Assembly: GCA_036971715.1 (NCBI GenBank)
Contig: JAVHJL010000002.1
Span: forward strand, 714,501 to 778,500
Length of the DNA: 64,000 nucleotides
Reading direction: 5' to 3'
Source of the DNA: Arthrobotrys musiformis
Lineage: Eukaryota; Ascomycota; Orbiliomycetes; Orbiliales; Orbiliaceae
Below the pieces are notes generated by a model, which worked only from the letters and a program-made list of their open reading frames with translations, searched no databases and was not told the origin of the DNA. Positions 23,117-33,704 of this stretch are shown piece by piece. Each line of letters starts with the position of its first letter. The stretch's first letter is position 1. Position numbers and translations under genes: made by a program.

Positions 23117-24495
23117 GGCTAGCTAAGGGAAGGCCACGACTTCCGCGATGGCAATGGCTGTGTCGGAAAGGGGAGAAAACCAGCATTGAGAATGCGGTTT
23201 GCCCCGGGTTTTATAGAGGAAATTTAGGCGGTGGTACGGCTGCAGTGCAGGCGTGGAGCCTAGGCATATGTCATGCACCCTTCTCATGTTGGTACGGTCA
23301 TAGATACTTAATACTTACTTGATTAAGCAGGCAGGACCTCGAGGCCATCCAAGGCGATTTGAACAACTCAGGAAATTAGGAATTCCTAAAACAGGGGTCG
23401 TGTGAGGAACCAGCCATCGGGTCTACAACGCAGGATTTTAGGACATTTGTGTCATTTTTGTCAGCCTTCTCAGGAGCCCCAGTTATCTCAGTTGTCTGAT
23501 CTGGAGCTCCGAAGAACGCTACGCGCGAAGAACGACGCGATGAGCGCCTGGACCTGGGTCAGGATTAGGAAAACCTACATACATCCATAACCATACACAA
23601 TACACACACTTCAAAGATGGGGAGCCATTATCATATTCATAGCCTAATTCGAATATTCCCTGAATTCCGGTATCGTGTGGTCTCGTAAACCAGACACTGC
23701 ACGCGGGTTCTAGCTCGTACTATGTGTAACTAGGGATATTACGGAAGTAGTGCTAATTATGTAGGATATCGATCCGTACATGGACACCTGCGGAAGCTCG
23801 AAGCCACAAAATAAAATATCCTCTTCTTTCTCCCTTTTTAACAATTTTCCTTACCACGCTTGGATTCGAAAAGAGGCATAATATTTACACATAAGGCTAC
23901 TTAGTTACGCATATACATGCATACAGAGTCTTAGACCCACATACCGAGATATCGGAAACGGTGAAATTGGCTTTCTAAGACCTAGCTAGGTGGCAAGTTG
24001 GCCGAACGAATCCATGTTTGCCTTGTTATTGCACCCATCGCTCACCTAATTAATCAAGCAGCCGCGCAAATTCCTTTGTTTAGGGATATCTCGGCCTTTG
24101 CTATCTACGTTCAGTTTTTATTAAGTTTAAAAGCATATATAATCACAATCAAAAACGCTCAAGTGATGTCGAAATAAGTCTGAGATTACCGTGGTTAGCT
24201 CAAACAGGCATTCCGGCTTTCAAAGCCAGGGGACATGCGCTAGGCCAATGTAAATGAGTGTTAGGTCAATTGATGAAATTCAAAATCGAATGTCTGCAGA
24301 GGCATCTATCATAAACGACGTGAAGAGCAAACGTGAAGCTGCAAAAAACCACAACTCTACCAAAATAAACAGAGCTATAAATAATCAAAGTAACTTTATC
24401 TATCGCGACCTAACAAAAAAAAAATTTGCAAACTTGGTGACTTCATATGATGCAGGCAAAAATATCAAAAACTGAAAAGAGAAAATCACAAAGCG
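23117..24495. other. Intergenic between the two zinc-finger paralogues
   Basis: 1.4 kb. It should contain the missing 5' end of zinc-finger gene 1 and the terminator of gene 2. An A-rich stretch around 24412-24424 precedes the end of gene 2. No other feature is supported. Confidence 0.45.
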
Positions 24496-25494
24496 CTATA
24501 AAACATCGTCTTCGTCCTCGTTTTCGCTACTGCTATTCCGTCGTTTCCTACTCTCGCACAATTTGTAACGTTCATACCAAAAATCCCTGTCCTGCCATGC
24601 CTCGCGTAGGTCGGTCTCCATGTTCTTTAACTTGGCCCGGACTTTAGCATCTTTTTCTTTCAGTCGTTTATTCTCTTCCTCACATGCCGCTAGTTTAGCC
24701 TTCAACTCCACTAGTAAAGCAGCGTCGTCTGACGTACCAGGGATATTTTGGCAAAAGATCTCACTCTGCGGTATAAGAACTAACCGATTTGAATCATCGA
24801 ATCCGGGAGTCGAATTTGAATTGGGCGATGCGGTGATTGGAGCTTTCGTCGTTTCACTTGATGTCTCGGACAAACGTACCCGTTTTCTGGCCCTTTCCGC
24901 GATCTTCTCGGGCCGCCTTGGTCGTTCCGGAGAGGTCTTTTTTGCTTTCTCTTGTTTTGCTTTACATATTTTAGCGTGCGCCGAGGCCGATAGGTTGTCT
25001 TTTCTGGCAGACCGCGTCCCACAGTCTGGGCAGTTGAAGGGTTTGATTCCGTGCGTCTTCTGGGCGTGCATACCGTAGTCTCGGAGGCAGGTCGCTTCGT
25101 ATTCACAATTGGGTTCTGGGCATCTGTGGCGTTTTAATTTCCGCTTGTTTGACTGCTTGGATTTTGGAGCATTGCTGGCTGACAACAGGGGGCGGATTTG
25201 AATATGCGATTCGGAAGTACTTTCTACCATTTGCAGAGATGTACCCGTATCTATTGTCTTTGGGCCGTTAGCTCCCAAGGTTTGAGTTAAGAATGATTCT
25301 GTTGGGGCGCTTGAGGCCCTGTGGGTCGCGCGAGACGCTTCAGGGATCATAAATTGTTCGATAGTGTTAATTATAGGAATCTCAGTACTTGTTAAATTGA
25401 AGTTAGTTATTTGTGAGTAGGGTGGAGAAAAATAAAAGTCTTGGAAGTTATTGTTCGAGATAGGGGATATTAAGAAAGAGCCTGTGTAACCCAA
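24496..25494 (-). CDS. C2H2-like zinc-finger/coiled-coil protein 2 (5' end unresolved)
   Basis: 333 codons open from a point just inside a likely intron acceptor (about 25494-25500); no ATG starts the frame, so a 5' exon is missing from this model. Order of parts: Ser/Asn-rich N-terminus (GSFLISPISNNNFQDFYFSP, resembling the N-terminus of zinc-finger protein 1); finger 1 C-x4-C-x12-H-x4-H (CPEPNCEYEATCLRDYGMH...H), complete; finger 2 C-x2-C-x14-H-x3-C, two residues longer than in the paralogue because of a repeated Ser-Ala; basic stretch RPRRPEKIAERARKRVRL (NLS-like); C-terminal coiled coil (LLVELKAKLAACEEENKRLKEK...) and an acidic tail. Likely nuclear. It lies 2 kb from the lectin-like gene and could be a local regulator, but nothing in the sequence proves that. 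Confidence 0.68.
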   Translation of the reverse strand: MGYTGSFLISPISNNNFQDFYFSPPYSQITNFNLTSTEIPIINTIEQFMIPEASRATHRASSAPTESFLTQTLGANGPKTIDTGTSLQMVESTSESHIQIRPLLSASNAPKSKQSNKRKLKRHRCPEPNCEYEATCLRDYGMHAQKTHGIKPFNCPDCGTRSARKDNLSASAHAKICKAKQEKAKKTSPERPRRPEKIAERARKRVRLSETSSETTKAPITASPNSNSTPGFDDSNRLVLIPQSEIFCQNIPGTSDDAALLVELKAKLAACEEENKRLKEKDAKVRAKLKNMETDLREAWQDRDFWYERYKLCESRKRRNSSSENEDEDDVL

Positions 25495-25516
25495 GTTAGC
25501 TTGGAATTCTCAATTA

Positions 25517-26401
25517 TTATAGACTAAATCTGGGCCATAATGGCTTCGCGGGTGACGTCTGACCAACCTCCAAATTGGGCCGATGGCAGTTCGCATGTAG
25601 TGGACATTGCGCCCTCCCAAGAGGAGTCGCAAAACGCCATACCAGGATATTTACAAACCAAATCCCAGTCTCTGTTTGAATTTCGATGCCTTCTAGAAGA
25701 AAACCTCGAATCAAAGATACCACTTTTGACAATAGTTTTGAAGTCTTAGTACTCGCGTATTCGTACTGCAACAGATGTAGGGTTCCCTTATCGGTGCTAA
25801 GTACTTCAGTCTGGAGGGTTCTATTGTGGTGGCGAGAGTTCATGTGATTGGGATTATTTCGGAGTCTTGGTCTGTGGAAATGGGTATGGCACTCCCAGTT
25901 CTTCGAAGCTGCTCGTACTTCGAAATTTTTAATTTTGTGACTTGTTAAAGTCAAGTTTGTTCCCACAGACATCCATCGCAAACCCCGGTTCCAGAATTGA
26001 AGGTGGCAAGCTGGGAGGGATGGATGATTCTCTTTGCAATCTCTTGTGGCCTTGGGCTCCTCCGGTATTTCGCATTCATCTCCACAGAACGACGAGACAC
26101 ATTCGGAATCCTCGGCACGGAATATCGAGATTAAGTCGCCGCACTTAACATTGAGAATTTTGCAAACCGGTTCCTCGATTTGCCTGGCGGTTGGGCTTTC
26201 GCGCATGCTACGAGGTTGCAATTGAGGATAGCCACATTCAATTACCAGACTTGGCGCGCGGCATAGTAACCATGAGCGCATTGGTGGAAACGTTGATGTA
26301 TAACTAAAAGGCGTGGCGTTGGTGCTTCGATGTGGCAGTAATAGAAAATTTCCAAACAAAACGCGTGTATATACGAAAATAAAGGATAAATAAATTCGCA
26401 A
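25517..26401 (-). CDS. Unrecognised long open frame, possible degenerate gene
   Basis: An uninterrupted 294-codon frame, longer than expected by chance at this base composition, with an internal ATG (about codon 42, MRSWLLCRAPS). The middle is rich in Cys, Glu and Asp (SSFCGDECEIPEEPKATRDC) and later in His and Asn. No domain is recognised. It sits immediately upstream of zinc-finger gene 2 on the same strand, so it may contribute 5' exons to that gene or be a decayed relative; a second frame ending ...SAQFGGWSDVTREAIMAQI is also open at its 3' end. I would not assign function. Confidence 0.3.
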   Translation of the reverse strand: MRIYLSFIFVYTRVLFGNFLLLPHRSTNATPFSYTSTFPPMRSWLLCRAPSLVIECGYPQLQPRSMRESPTARQIEEPVCKILNVKCGDLISIFRAEDSECVSSFCGDECEIPEEPKATRDCKENHPSLPACHLQFWNRGLRWMSVGTNLTLTSHKIKNFEVRAASKNWECHTHFHRPRLRNNPNHMNSRHHNRTLQTEVLSTDKGTLHLLQYEYASTKTSKLLSKVVSLIRGFLLEGIEIQTETGIWFVNILVWRFATPLGRAQCPLHANCHRPNLEVGQTSPAKPLWPRFSL

Positions 26402-27456
26402 TTTGAATTGACAAATAATTGGGAAGAAGATGAAGAATGATAAGGGGTTTGATTTAGAGGATGACTAGTTGTGTTAGATATTGTCTGGGTCTGAGTCCAC
26501 TAAGAATTTTGTCGAGCTGTAAGCTTCTTATATACTTATCCATTATTTGTGGTGTGGTGCGAGGAGGGCCCCGAGGCTAGGTATTTTATGGTTTCGCACG
26601 ATAACTTAACTATACAGTGATGGAAACCCAAAGTCTTAGGTCCTAATTCTTTATATGGACAGGATATCAACAGTATATCATCGTGTGTGTAACAATTGAA
26701 TAAGGATAACCACTCGGAGATCTATACGTAGCCACACATGCCCTGTCTCAGGGGCCCCGCTTGCAATTGTGAAACGTACTCGCACAGTTTTTGGTAGATC
26801 CGTAGCCTCCTACAGGCACTGGCAGGGGTTCTGTCCGCAGCAGCTACGAGACCTCAGCTCAACTCAGGCTGGTATTATGAGGCCGACGAGAACTCCTGTG
26901 TTGGCTGGTGCCGCGAGACCAAGGCTGGCCATAATTAGCCTGTCGGGACGGGCAACACAAAAATCTAGGACCTAACATGGTGTTAAAATGCAGAAGAAGG
27001 TGTGTATGCACATGCATGGTACTTACACCCAGCCCTTGATTCCTGGGGCTCAGCCTGTAAAAAAAAATTTAGGACCTAAAATTACACAGCCGTGTAAGTG
27101 CAGACCCAATCCTATAGCCGGACTGATCGGAGAGCCGGGCCCTCGAATAAAAAGCACCTGTGCATGTGTTGAGTTTCAAAATGCAACATGTAACACAAAG
27201 TCTATGCAGGGATCTTGGGCGTCATGGGTCCGATTAAGACAGTGTCCTGTCTCACAAGACTGCTAGTATCATATAATAATGTATTATATATACTTACATA
27301 TTATGTCTACAAAACATCAAATAATATTTGTAAATTTAGCCAAAATGTATCTCCCAGCAGCTTTCTAAACTTAAATAGTGCGGATACTAGAAATTTCAAA
27401 AGAGTGAATGTTCAAGTGAATTGAGGTATATATATCTAGAAACAAAATCCATAGGC
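26402..27456. other. Intergenic with a short direct repeat
   Basis: 1.05 kb without a supported gene. The motif AAAAAT(C/T)TAGGACCTAA occurs near 26959 and again near 27062, both preceded by an A-run, suggesting a small local duplication or relic of a repeat. The 3' end of protein C's gene lies at the right edge. Confidence 0.45.
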
Positions 27457-30400
27457 CTAGCTTCCCCCAATTGCGAACGAAGGACCGTCTAACTCCCAGT
27501 TGTGTACCCACTGTTTCATAATCTTTCCATTAGATCCAAAGAAATATAATTCATGACTACCTTCCTCAGGGTAGGAAATTATTGAGACTCTACGGCCGGC
27601 CGGGTAGGGCTCGCCGAGCCATTTACCAGTGCGGAAATAAGAGAAATTCTCACCCCATACCACATACTCGAATTTCCCGATAGTCCTCAGCCATAGAACC
27701 TCCAACCTATCCTCGGTGCAACTAAGTATCTGGGCAGATTCCATATCAAGCTCCCCTAAAGGCTTGTATTGGTCATTTCCTTTCAAGAGATTGAATGCCA
27801 TTGCCCTTCCGCCATCGTTGACTAGGATAGCCCCGCGCTTGTCCGGTCCCACATCATACACCACTGGAGAAATTTTGTGGTCTATAGAGACTTTCTCCCG
27901 TTCAAATCCGCTGTACACTTGCTTCTCCGAGTCCCAGCCAGTTGACCGATACACATCCCCACCCACGCATGTTACCCACACGCCTTTGTTCTTGACGACA
28001 CAAGGAGCGCACTTGAGTTTTCCTGGAAGTTTTTCTTGAAGAGTAGGCCTAGCCCATCCCTTGCCATCGAACTCAAGACAATAAAGATTGCAGTCTGTAC
28101 CGGTAATAGCAGCATGTATCTCGCCGCTCTCAGGAAACCAAGCGCTCGGAGCTGTGTTCCAGCTACCTTCGATTTCTATCCACGTCGCGTTTGCCCAGTT
28201 TTCGAACCCGCCCCCCAATCTGAGGTGGAATAGAGTTCCACCCTGGCCAGTCGCTAGGATATCTATATTTCCGGAACTTTCGTTGTAGTTGGCAAGGAAA
28301 TGGAATGTTGATAGCTTCACCGGCCCAAGATTATAGAATCTCTCCCCACCCGGAAACCATTTCCTGGTATCGTACTTGTTGTATGTATAGTATAATTGGA
28401 AATCAATGCCAACAAAAAAAACAACTTGGTGCCATTGATCGCCGATTTTAGCCCGGACCGCGGTAGGGTCGCTGTTGGCCGCGATATTGCACTCGGGTTT
28501 TGCGATAACTAAAATCTTGGCTCCTGAGGCATATGTTTTCCCCTAGTTGGCCCGAAAGTTAAAGTTTAGTTATCAAGGACGGGGACCTCAAGCTAGAAGA
28601 GCCTTAGAACATACCTTGAGTTTTTGCTCCGAACCAACGATTATACCTAGCCCAGAACTAGATAGGTCCATTTTCCCGTTATTGTCTTTCCACTGGGTGA
28701 ACTCTCTTATCACCTGGCCTTTAGCATTTTGCTGATAGAAGCTGTTTCCAACCCAATGATCAAACGTTACAGACAAAGCGGTAGAAGAATACTCCTGACG
28801 AACTATACCGCTCAACTCGATAACTCCGGAGTCGTTCTGGAGAGGTATAGCGTCATCAATGTAAATTCTCTTGAGATTTGAGATGTGATCATGTGCTAGC
28901 AATAGTATTCCGTTGAACCCTCGGCTCGGTAGATTCTCGCTCCATTTTCCAACAGGATCTTTCCAGTTTGTTGCCGCAAAAACCATAGGTTTCCTAGCAT
29001 CGAATGCGAGCGGCAACTTGTTCAAGAAACGTGCATTTTCAACTAACTATTGTTAGCATTCATACAGAATTGCTAGCCAGAAATACCCGGGGGATCGTCA
29101 AGCTAGTGACAAGAAGTAACTTTCTAGGAGTATACTTACCTATCGTTGCAGTCATGTCCCGCGCCACTTTTATCAAAGTAAACGAGGTTTTGGATTGGTA
29201 CAAAAGGTGCCGCTCATTCTTGTACAAGAAAGTAGCCAAAGAGGCCCCAGGCATAACACCAGGGCACTGAGTTACTTGGAAATCGATAGTCAAAGTCGGT
29301 CTTATGATGGCCCCGACATCATTTCTGATAAACCAGAAACTCAACTCAGAGGTTTCGTTTGCGTACGCGACGGTGATACCTTCAGAGCTGGCCCAGGCCA
29401 CAAGCTTCGTGTCCTGGTTTGCTATGTCGTCAAAATTGACATTTGCGTCGTACCAAGACCTGCCACTGGAAACGAGCATTCGAAGCTTGTTTTCTGTTGT
29501 TACATAAAACAGGCGTTTATCCTATACATTTTTTGTCAGTATCAATATACATATACAATCAGAGCCCGGTATGTACGGTTATACCTTAGGATTAACGGCG
29601 ATTGTTGCCAGTGGAGTTCCGATTTTAGGTCGCTGTGGGCAGCCTACGACTGATGTACCCCAGTTCGCCAATTCTCCTTGGCATATCGTGTGAAGCAGGG
29701 ACCCGGTTTCGTCCTGACAAAAGAACCCCTTTTCTTCTTTGATTCCGTACGCCGCAATTGCTGTTCCCCAGAGTAAAGCACGATCGCCTGCAGCAGACTC
29801 TGGGATATCCTCGGCACCTCCCTTCGGGGGCTTTTGAATTACCACCTCCAAGGGAGCTAAAATATCGTCATCCGGCGGGGGAGGAGGGTAATCTACTACC
29901 GCAGTTGGGGAGGACCCATCGCTTTCTTCGACCTCTTGTGGCCTCAGAACCTAGATTTAAAATTTCGAAAATCAGTACCTGTCGAGGTGGTATTCTGTTT
30001 AATAAACCCACCGGCATGACTTCCTCCCATATTTCCGGAGCTACTAATTCAGAAAAGTTGTAATAGTACTCTGGGGTGGCAGTTGGTGCTCCCTCACGTT
30101 GAGAGGCATGGGTAGTTGTTACTGTATTGCTTGAAACCGGATCCCCCCGAGACGAGGAGGGGGACTTGTCTTCCGTCTTTTTCTCTGTGTCTTCTCCTTC
30201 CCCCTCTTCGGCTCTTTTAGTTCCACCTCCCCACTCCTTTTTATCCTCCGACCCCTTGTGCCGAGCTGAAGGCGGTGTCAGAACTTTTTCCTGGGGATTC
30301 CAGTAATCTGGCAAGTCAACAGTATTCTTAGGTTCACCTGACGTATCGTTAATTGCATAGTTTAGTATCTTTTGGATAAAGTGGGGCTTCGCTCTTTGCT

Positions 30401-31984
30401 TTATGTGGGCATGGCGCGAGAGACTAGCTGGGTCTTTGCTCAAAGTGTCCACCTGTTTTGCCTCTTGTGTAAGTTATATTGTTGAATTCCCAATCTTGAT
30501 AGCCGTTGGTTCCACTTACAGCTTTCACTATTTTGCTCATTTCATCGTGCAGAGCGGAACGCACAGCCACCAAGGAGCGCACATCAAGAGGGATAGCGTT
30601 GACATTACCGCTCGCTATATACTTATGTCGATTCTTTATTATTTCTCTGAGCTTCCGGAGGAGAACTTTATACTCCATATAGCTATCAAACAGCTCGCCG
30701 GTATATGATATCACATTATCATAGTCAAGGGGGCTCCGGACAACGTTCTGCTTCCTAGCCCAGTCAACATAAGAACTATTTTGCTTATACTTTGTCAAAA
30801 CCGCCCTTTTTGCGCATCAATAAACACATCTTGTTAGCTATGATCTAAAATGCTTCGAAACCGCCATAGGCACTCACCAGGTTCGTTGAGGGCACTCCGC
30901 AACTTTCGAAGGAAATGCTGCCGCTGCTTCATACAGAGTATCGAGGTCCCAGTTTTGCTCAGCTATGAGAGGTTGATCGATTAAACATCGGCATCCGGCT
31001 CGTCAGACGAAACTTGGGATACTTACGCCTTTTAATTTCGCCGCCGCCCATCCAATTCACTGAGATTGAAGCCTCGGTCTCCCTAGATGCCGATGCACTC
31101 CCAAATGAACCACTCTCTGGGATATCACTTAGAGTGAACTCTCCCTCAGATTTCATCGTGTTCATTCCCTTCTTCAACCTATGTAGCTTCGTATTAGCTA
31201 CATCTGCATATCATTTATCCAGAAATGCCAATACTACTTACTCTCTAGCAACCTCGCCCACTTTGCTTCTATCTAAGACCTTAATAGAAACGACGCCCAG
31301 GAAGTCCCCTCCCTCAATAAATCCTAGCACGTAGGTGTTAGGCATTTTACTCGACAGCTGTAGCTTCCTAGAACATATTTATCCTTACCGGAGATAAAAG
31401 AATCGCCGTAAATGTCATTGAACTCCTCAGTTCCAGGTTTAACACCTTCTAAATCTTTGAACTTTGAAGTGTCTTGCAGTATCGTTGTCTGATTAACAAC
31501 CTATTCGAGCGCAAATTAGCACACGCATTGCGCTATCGATTAATCGCCCCAGCCAACGGAACCATTTTCAAAATAATACTGTTACGGAATCCCTACCTTG
31601 ACGGAGACCACAACATTGAGATCAGACTGTTTGAAAGTTGACTCGTCCACAGCGCTTGTGTTACCAGCTAGCTCAATAGTACCCTTTTTGATCGAGGAAC
31701 TGTACGATATATTCATCGTGTCAACCACCTCACTCAACTTTTCGACAAATCTGGATGAGTATGCGACCACCTTCATTTAAGAGGAGAGGTTAGCTACCCG
31801 GTTGACGGCTCCTTGATAAATTAGTTGCTAATCAACATGATCTTACTTGGGATGGAACTTTGGTCTTGATTGTGACAACATTTGAGACCTCGACGGCCTT
31901 GTCCAAGCACAAAGTTTGGGTGTAGGAGTTGAATCCCTGACCCAATCTCATCGAGTCATTGTATGGTGCGAGAAGCAGTGACAT
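27457..31984 (-). CDS. Protein C: MACPF-like head with two lectin-like beta-propellers
   Basis: Twelve exons, 31984-31847, 31770-31597, 31500-31389, 31323-31242, 31178-31027, 30962-30878, 30805-30520, 30461-30012, 29950-29585, 29521-29140, 29042-28615 and 28542-27457, sum to exactly 1247 codons (1246 aa). The N-terminus MRLGQGFNSYTQTLCLDKAV, then SRFVEKLSEVVDTMNIS and YGDSFISGFIEGGDF (about 135-149) and NWMGGGEIK (about 212-220), resembles a conserved ascomycete module that I tentatively place in the MACPF superfamily because of the Y-G-x-x-(F)...GG layout; this is inference. Residues 230-400 are helical (LLRKLREIIKNRHKY). A Lys/Glu/Ser linker follows. Residues about 520-850 resemble the fucose-specific lectin propeller (TAIAAYGIKEEKGFFCQDE...SWYDANVNF), and 880-1246 a second propeller (GGTLFHLRLGGGFENW...). 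No signal peptide. Likely role: glycan-binding effector or defence protein. Confidence 0.7.
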
Positions 31985-33704
31985 GATGAACAATGTTGAC
32001 TTGTCGTAAAGCCTGGATCTGCGAAGGGCTATAGCGCTACTTGAAAAAGTTTTATTGATAATAAACTATGATGTTGATATTCGTCGATAAATAGGAAACG
32101 AGATACTGTCTTGCTTAGGTGGGAATCAAAACTAAATAAATAAACTTCATTCATTATAAGAATAAACAATACAAGAACAACTTAGAATCTTGGGGGAAAT
32201 ACAAGCCGGAAATCCTCGATTCCGGACTTCCTTCGGCTCTTGAAAATATTCCCGGAATCCTCCACCCAGCGCACAATATGGACTCGAGACTAAAAGACCT
32301 AGCAACAGATAAACAGGGACTGCATGCATGAAAAAACTTCTAGTCCCACCCGACAGCTAGATAGTGCTTTCGAAATTTAACACCCAGCTGTATATGCAAT
32401 GCATATGCATTCAGCCTTCGCTCTAAATTACCTTCTATAACCGCCGTACATAGCAGAGCAACTTATCGTGTTATCTCCTCTTCGAATTTCGAATTGCACA
32501 CGTAAACCTATATCATACCTGGATTATAAGCTACCCATCCGAGGTAATATCTGGAGATTTTGAATTAATTGTTTCGTAGACCAAAGCTGGCCGAAGGTCT
32601 GGGCGTCATGATTCGTCAATAGAAAACCGCTCAAATGTGGATGCACGTAAAAATCGAATTCCGACAGACGATATACTTGATATATATCCACTTTTGCAGC
32701 TACCCCTGGAAGATCAGGTGTTACGCCATGGCGCCAGGAGCTGGTGCGTCGCGGTCAACCAATAATTTGTCCTCCAAGGCCATATAAAGTTTAGATTTAA
32801 GTTGGAGAAATTTAAGCTATTACCATTTCGGAAGGGGTAAATGCATGGTACGGCCCGAGTCAAGGGTCTCTCAGCCCGGCAGGGGAGAGGTCCCTGCAAC
32901 ATCTTCTGTCGGTGGTCGCGCGCTATCCTGTTCTAAATCGTCGACGACCCACCCCGCAGCGCGCAACACACCCCGCAGCGTACGGCTGAAGCTGCTTGTT
33001 GTACTTTGGAGTGGGTCGCGACCTGCGAGGCGTGATTAATAATTAATGCTTCGCATGGAAACGACCAAACCCAAGCCAATTGATTCGAGAGGTCAACGGC
33101 TAGTCACGAGCTAAAGTATGAGTCTAGGGGACGCCCTCCCCTGCCTCGGCTAAAGCATATCAGATATATCGCGAGATATCAGCTGGGCAAGGCAGAGGAG
33201 ACCATATAGGCCCTGGCCCCGTGGCGTCGAAATTTATGGAGGTGTGCGTCTGCATACGCTTAAGCAGTACAAGGTGCCCTCGCAGCAGCGAGGTGCGTGC
33301 ATATCAGCCTGGACCTGGACCTGCTGAAATTAATTCCGATAGTTACTTTTATCGTTTAGCGGTTAGGGTTCCCATGAGCCCAATCTTTTTTCCCGGCATG
33401 AAGGCGATTCTATCAGTGGAGCAAGTGGGAGTAGTAGGAATCTATTATGATTATAGACTACTTTACTTTTTATCGATGGTTATGGCTATCTCGCTATAGG
33501 CAGCGATATATACCTATATATAATGCCATACTATATGATCTTCGATTCAGACCGCCCAAGACTCGCACAGGAGAAAGTTCATTTACCTCCCTTCAGGCAT
33601 ATATAGTCACCTTCAATCAAATTCTAGCTAATTGACACTCCAATCTTCATTGCAAATATATTCATCTATTCAGCACAATACTACCTCAAAACCCGCACTG
33701 CAAG
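31985..33704. promoter_or_regulatory. Shared divergent intergenic region between protein C and MACPF-B
   Basis: 1.72 kb separating the head-to-head start codons of protein C (-) and MACPF-B (+). It should hold both promoters. ACCCCGCAGCG occurs twice about 18 bases apart (near 32951 and 32969), and a GC-rich block at 32720-33020 contrasts with AT-rich flanks. Specific factor sites cannot be named from sequence alone. Confidence 0.5.
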
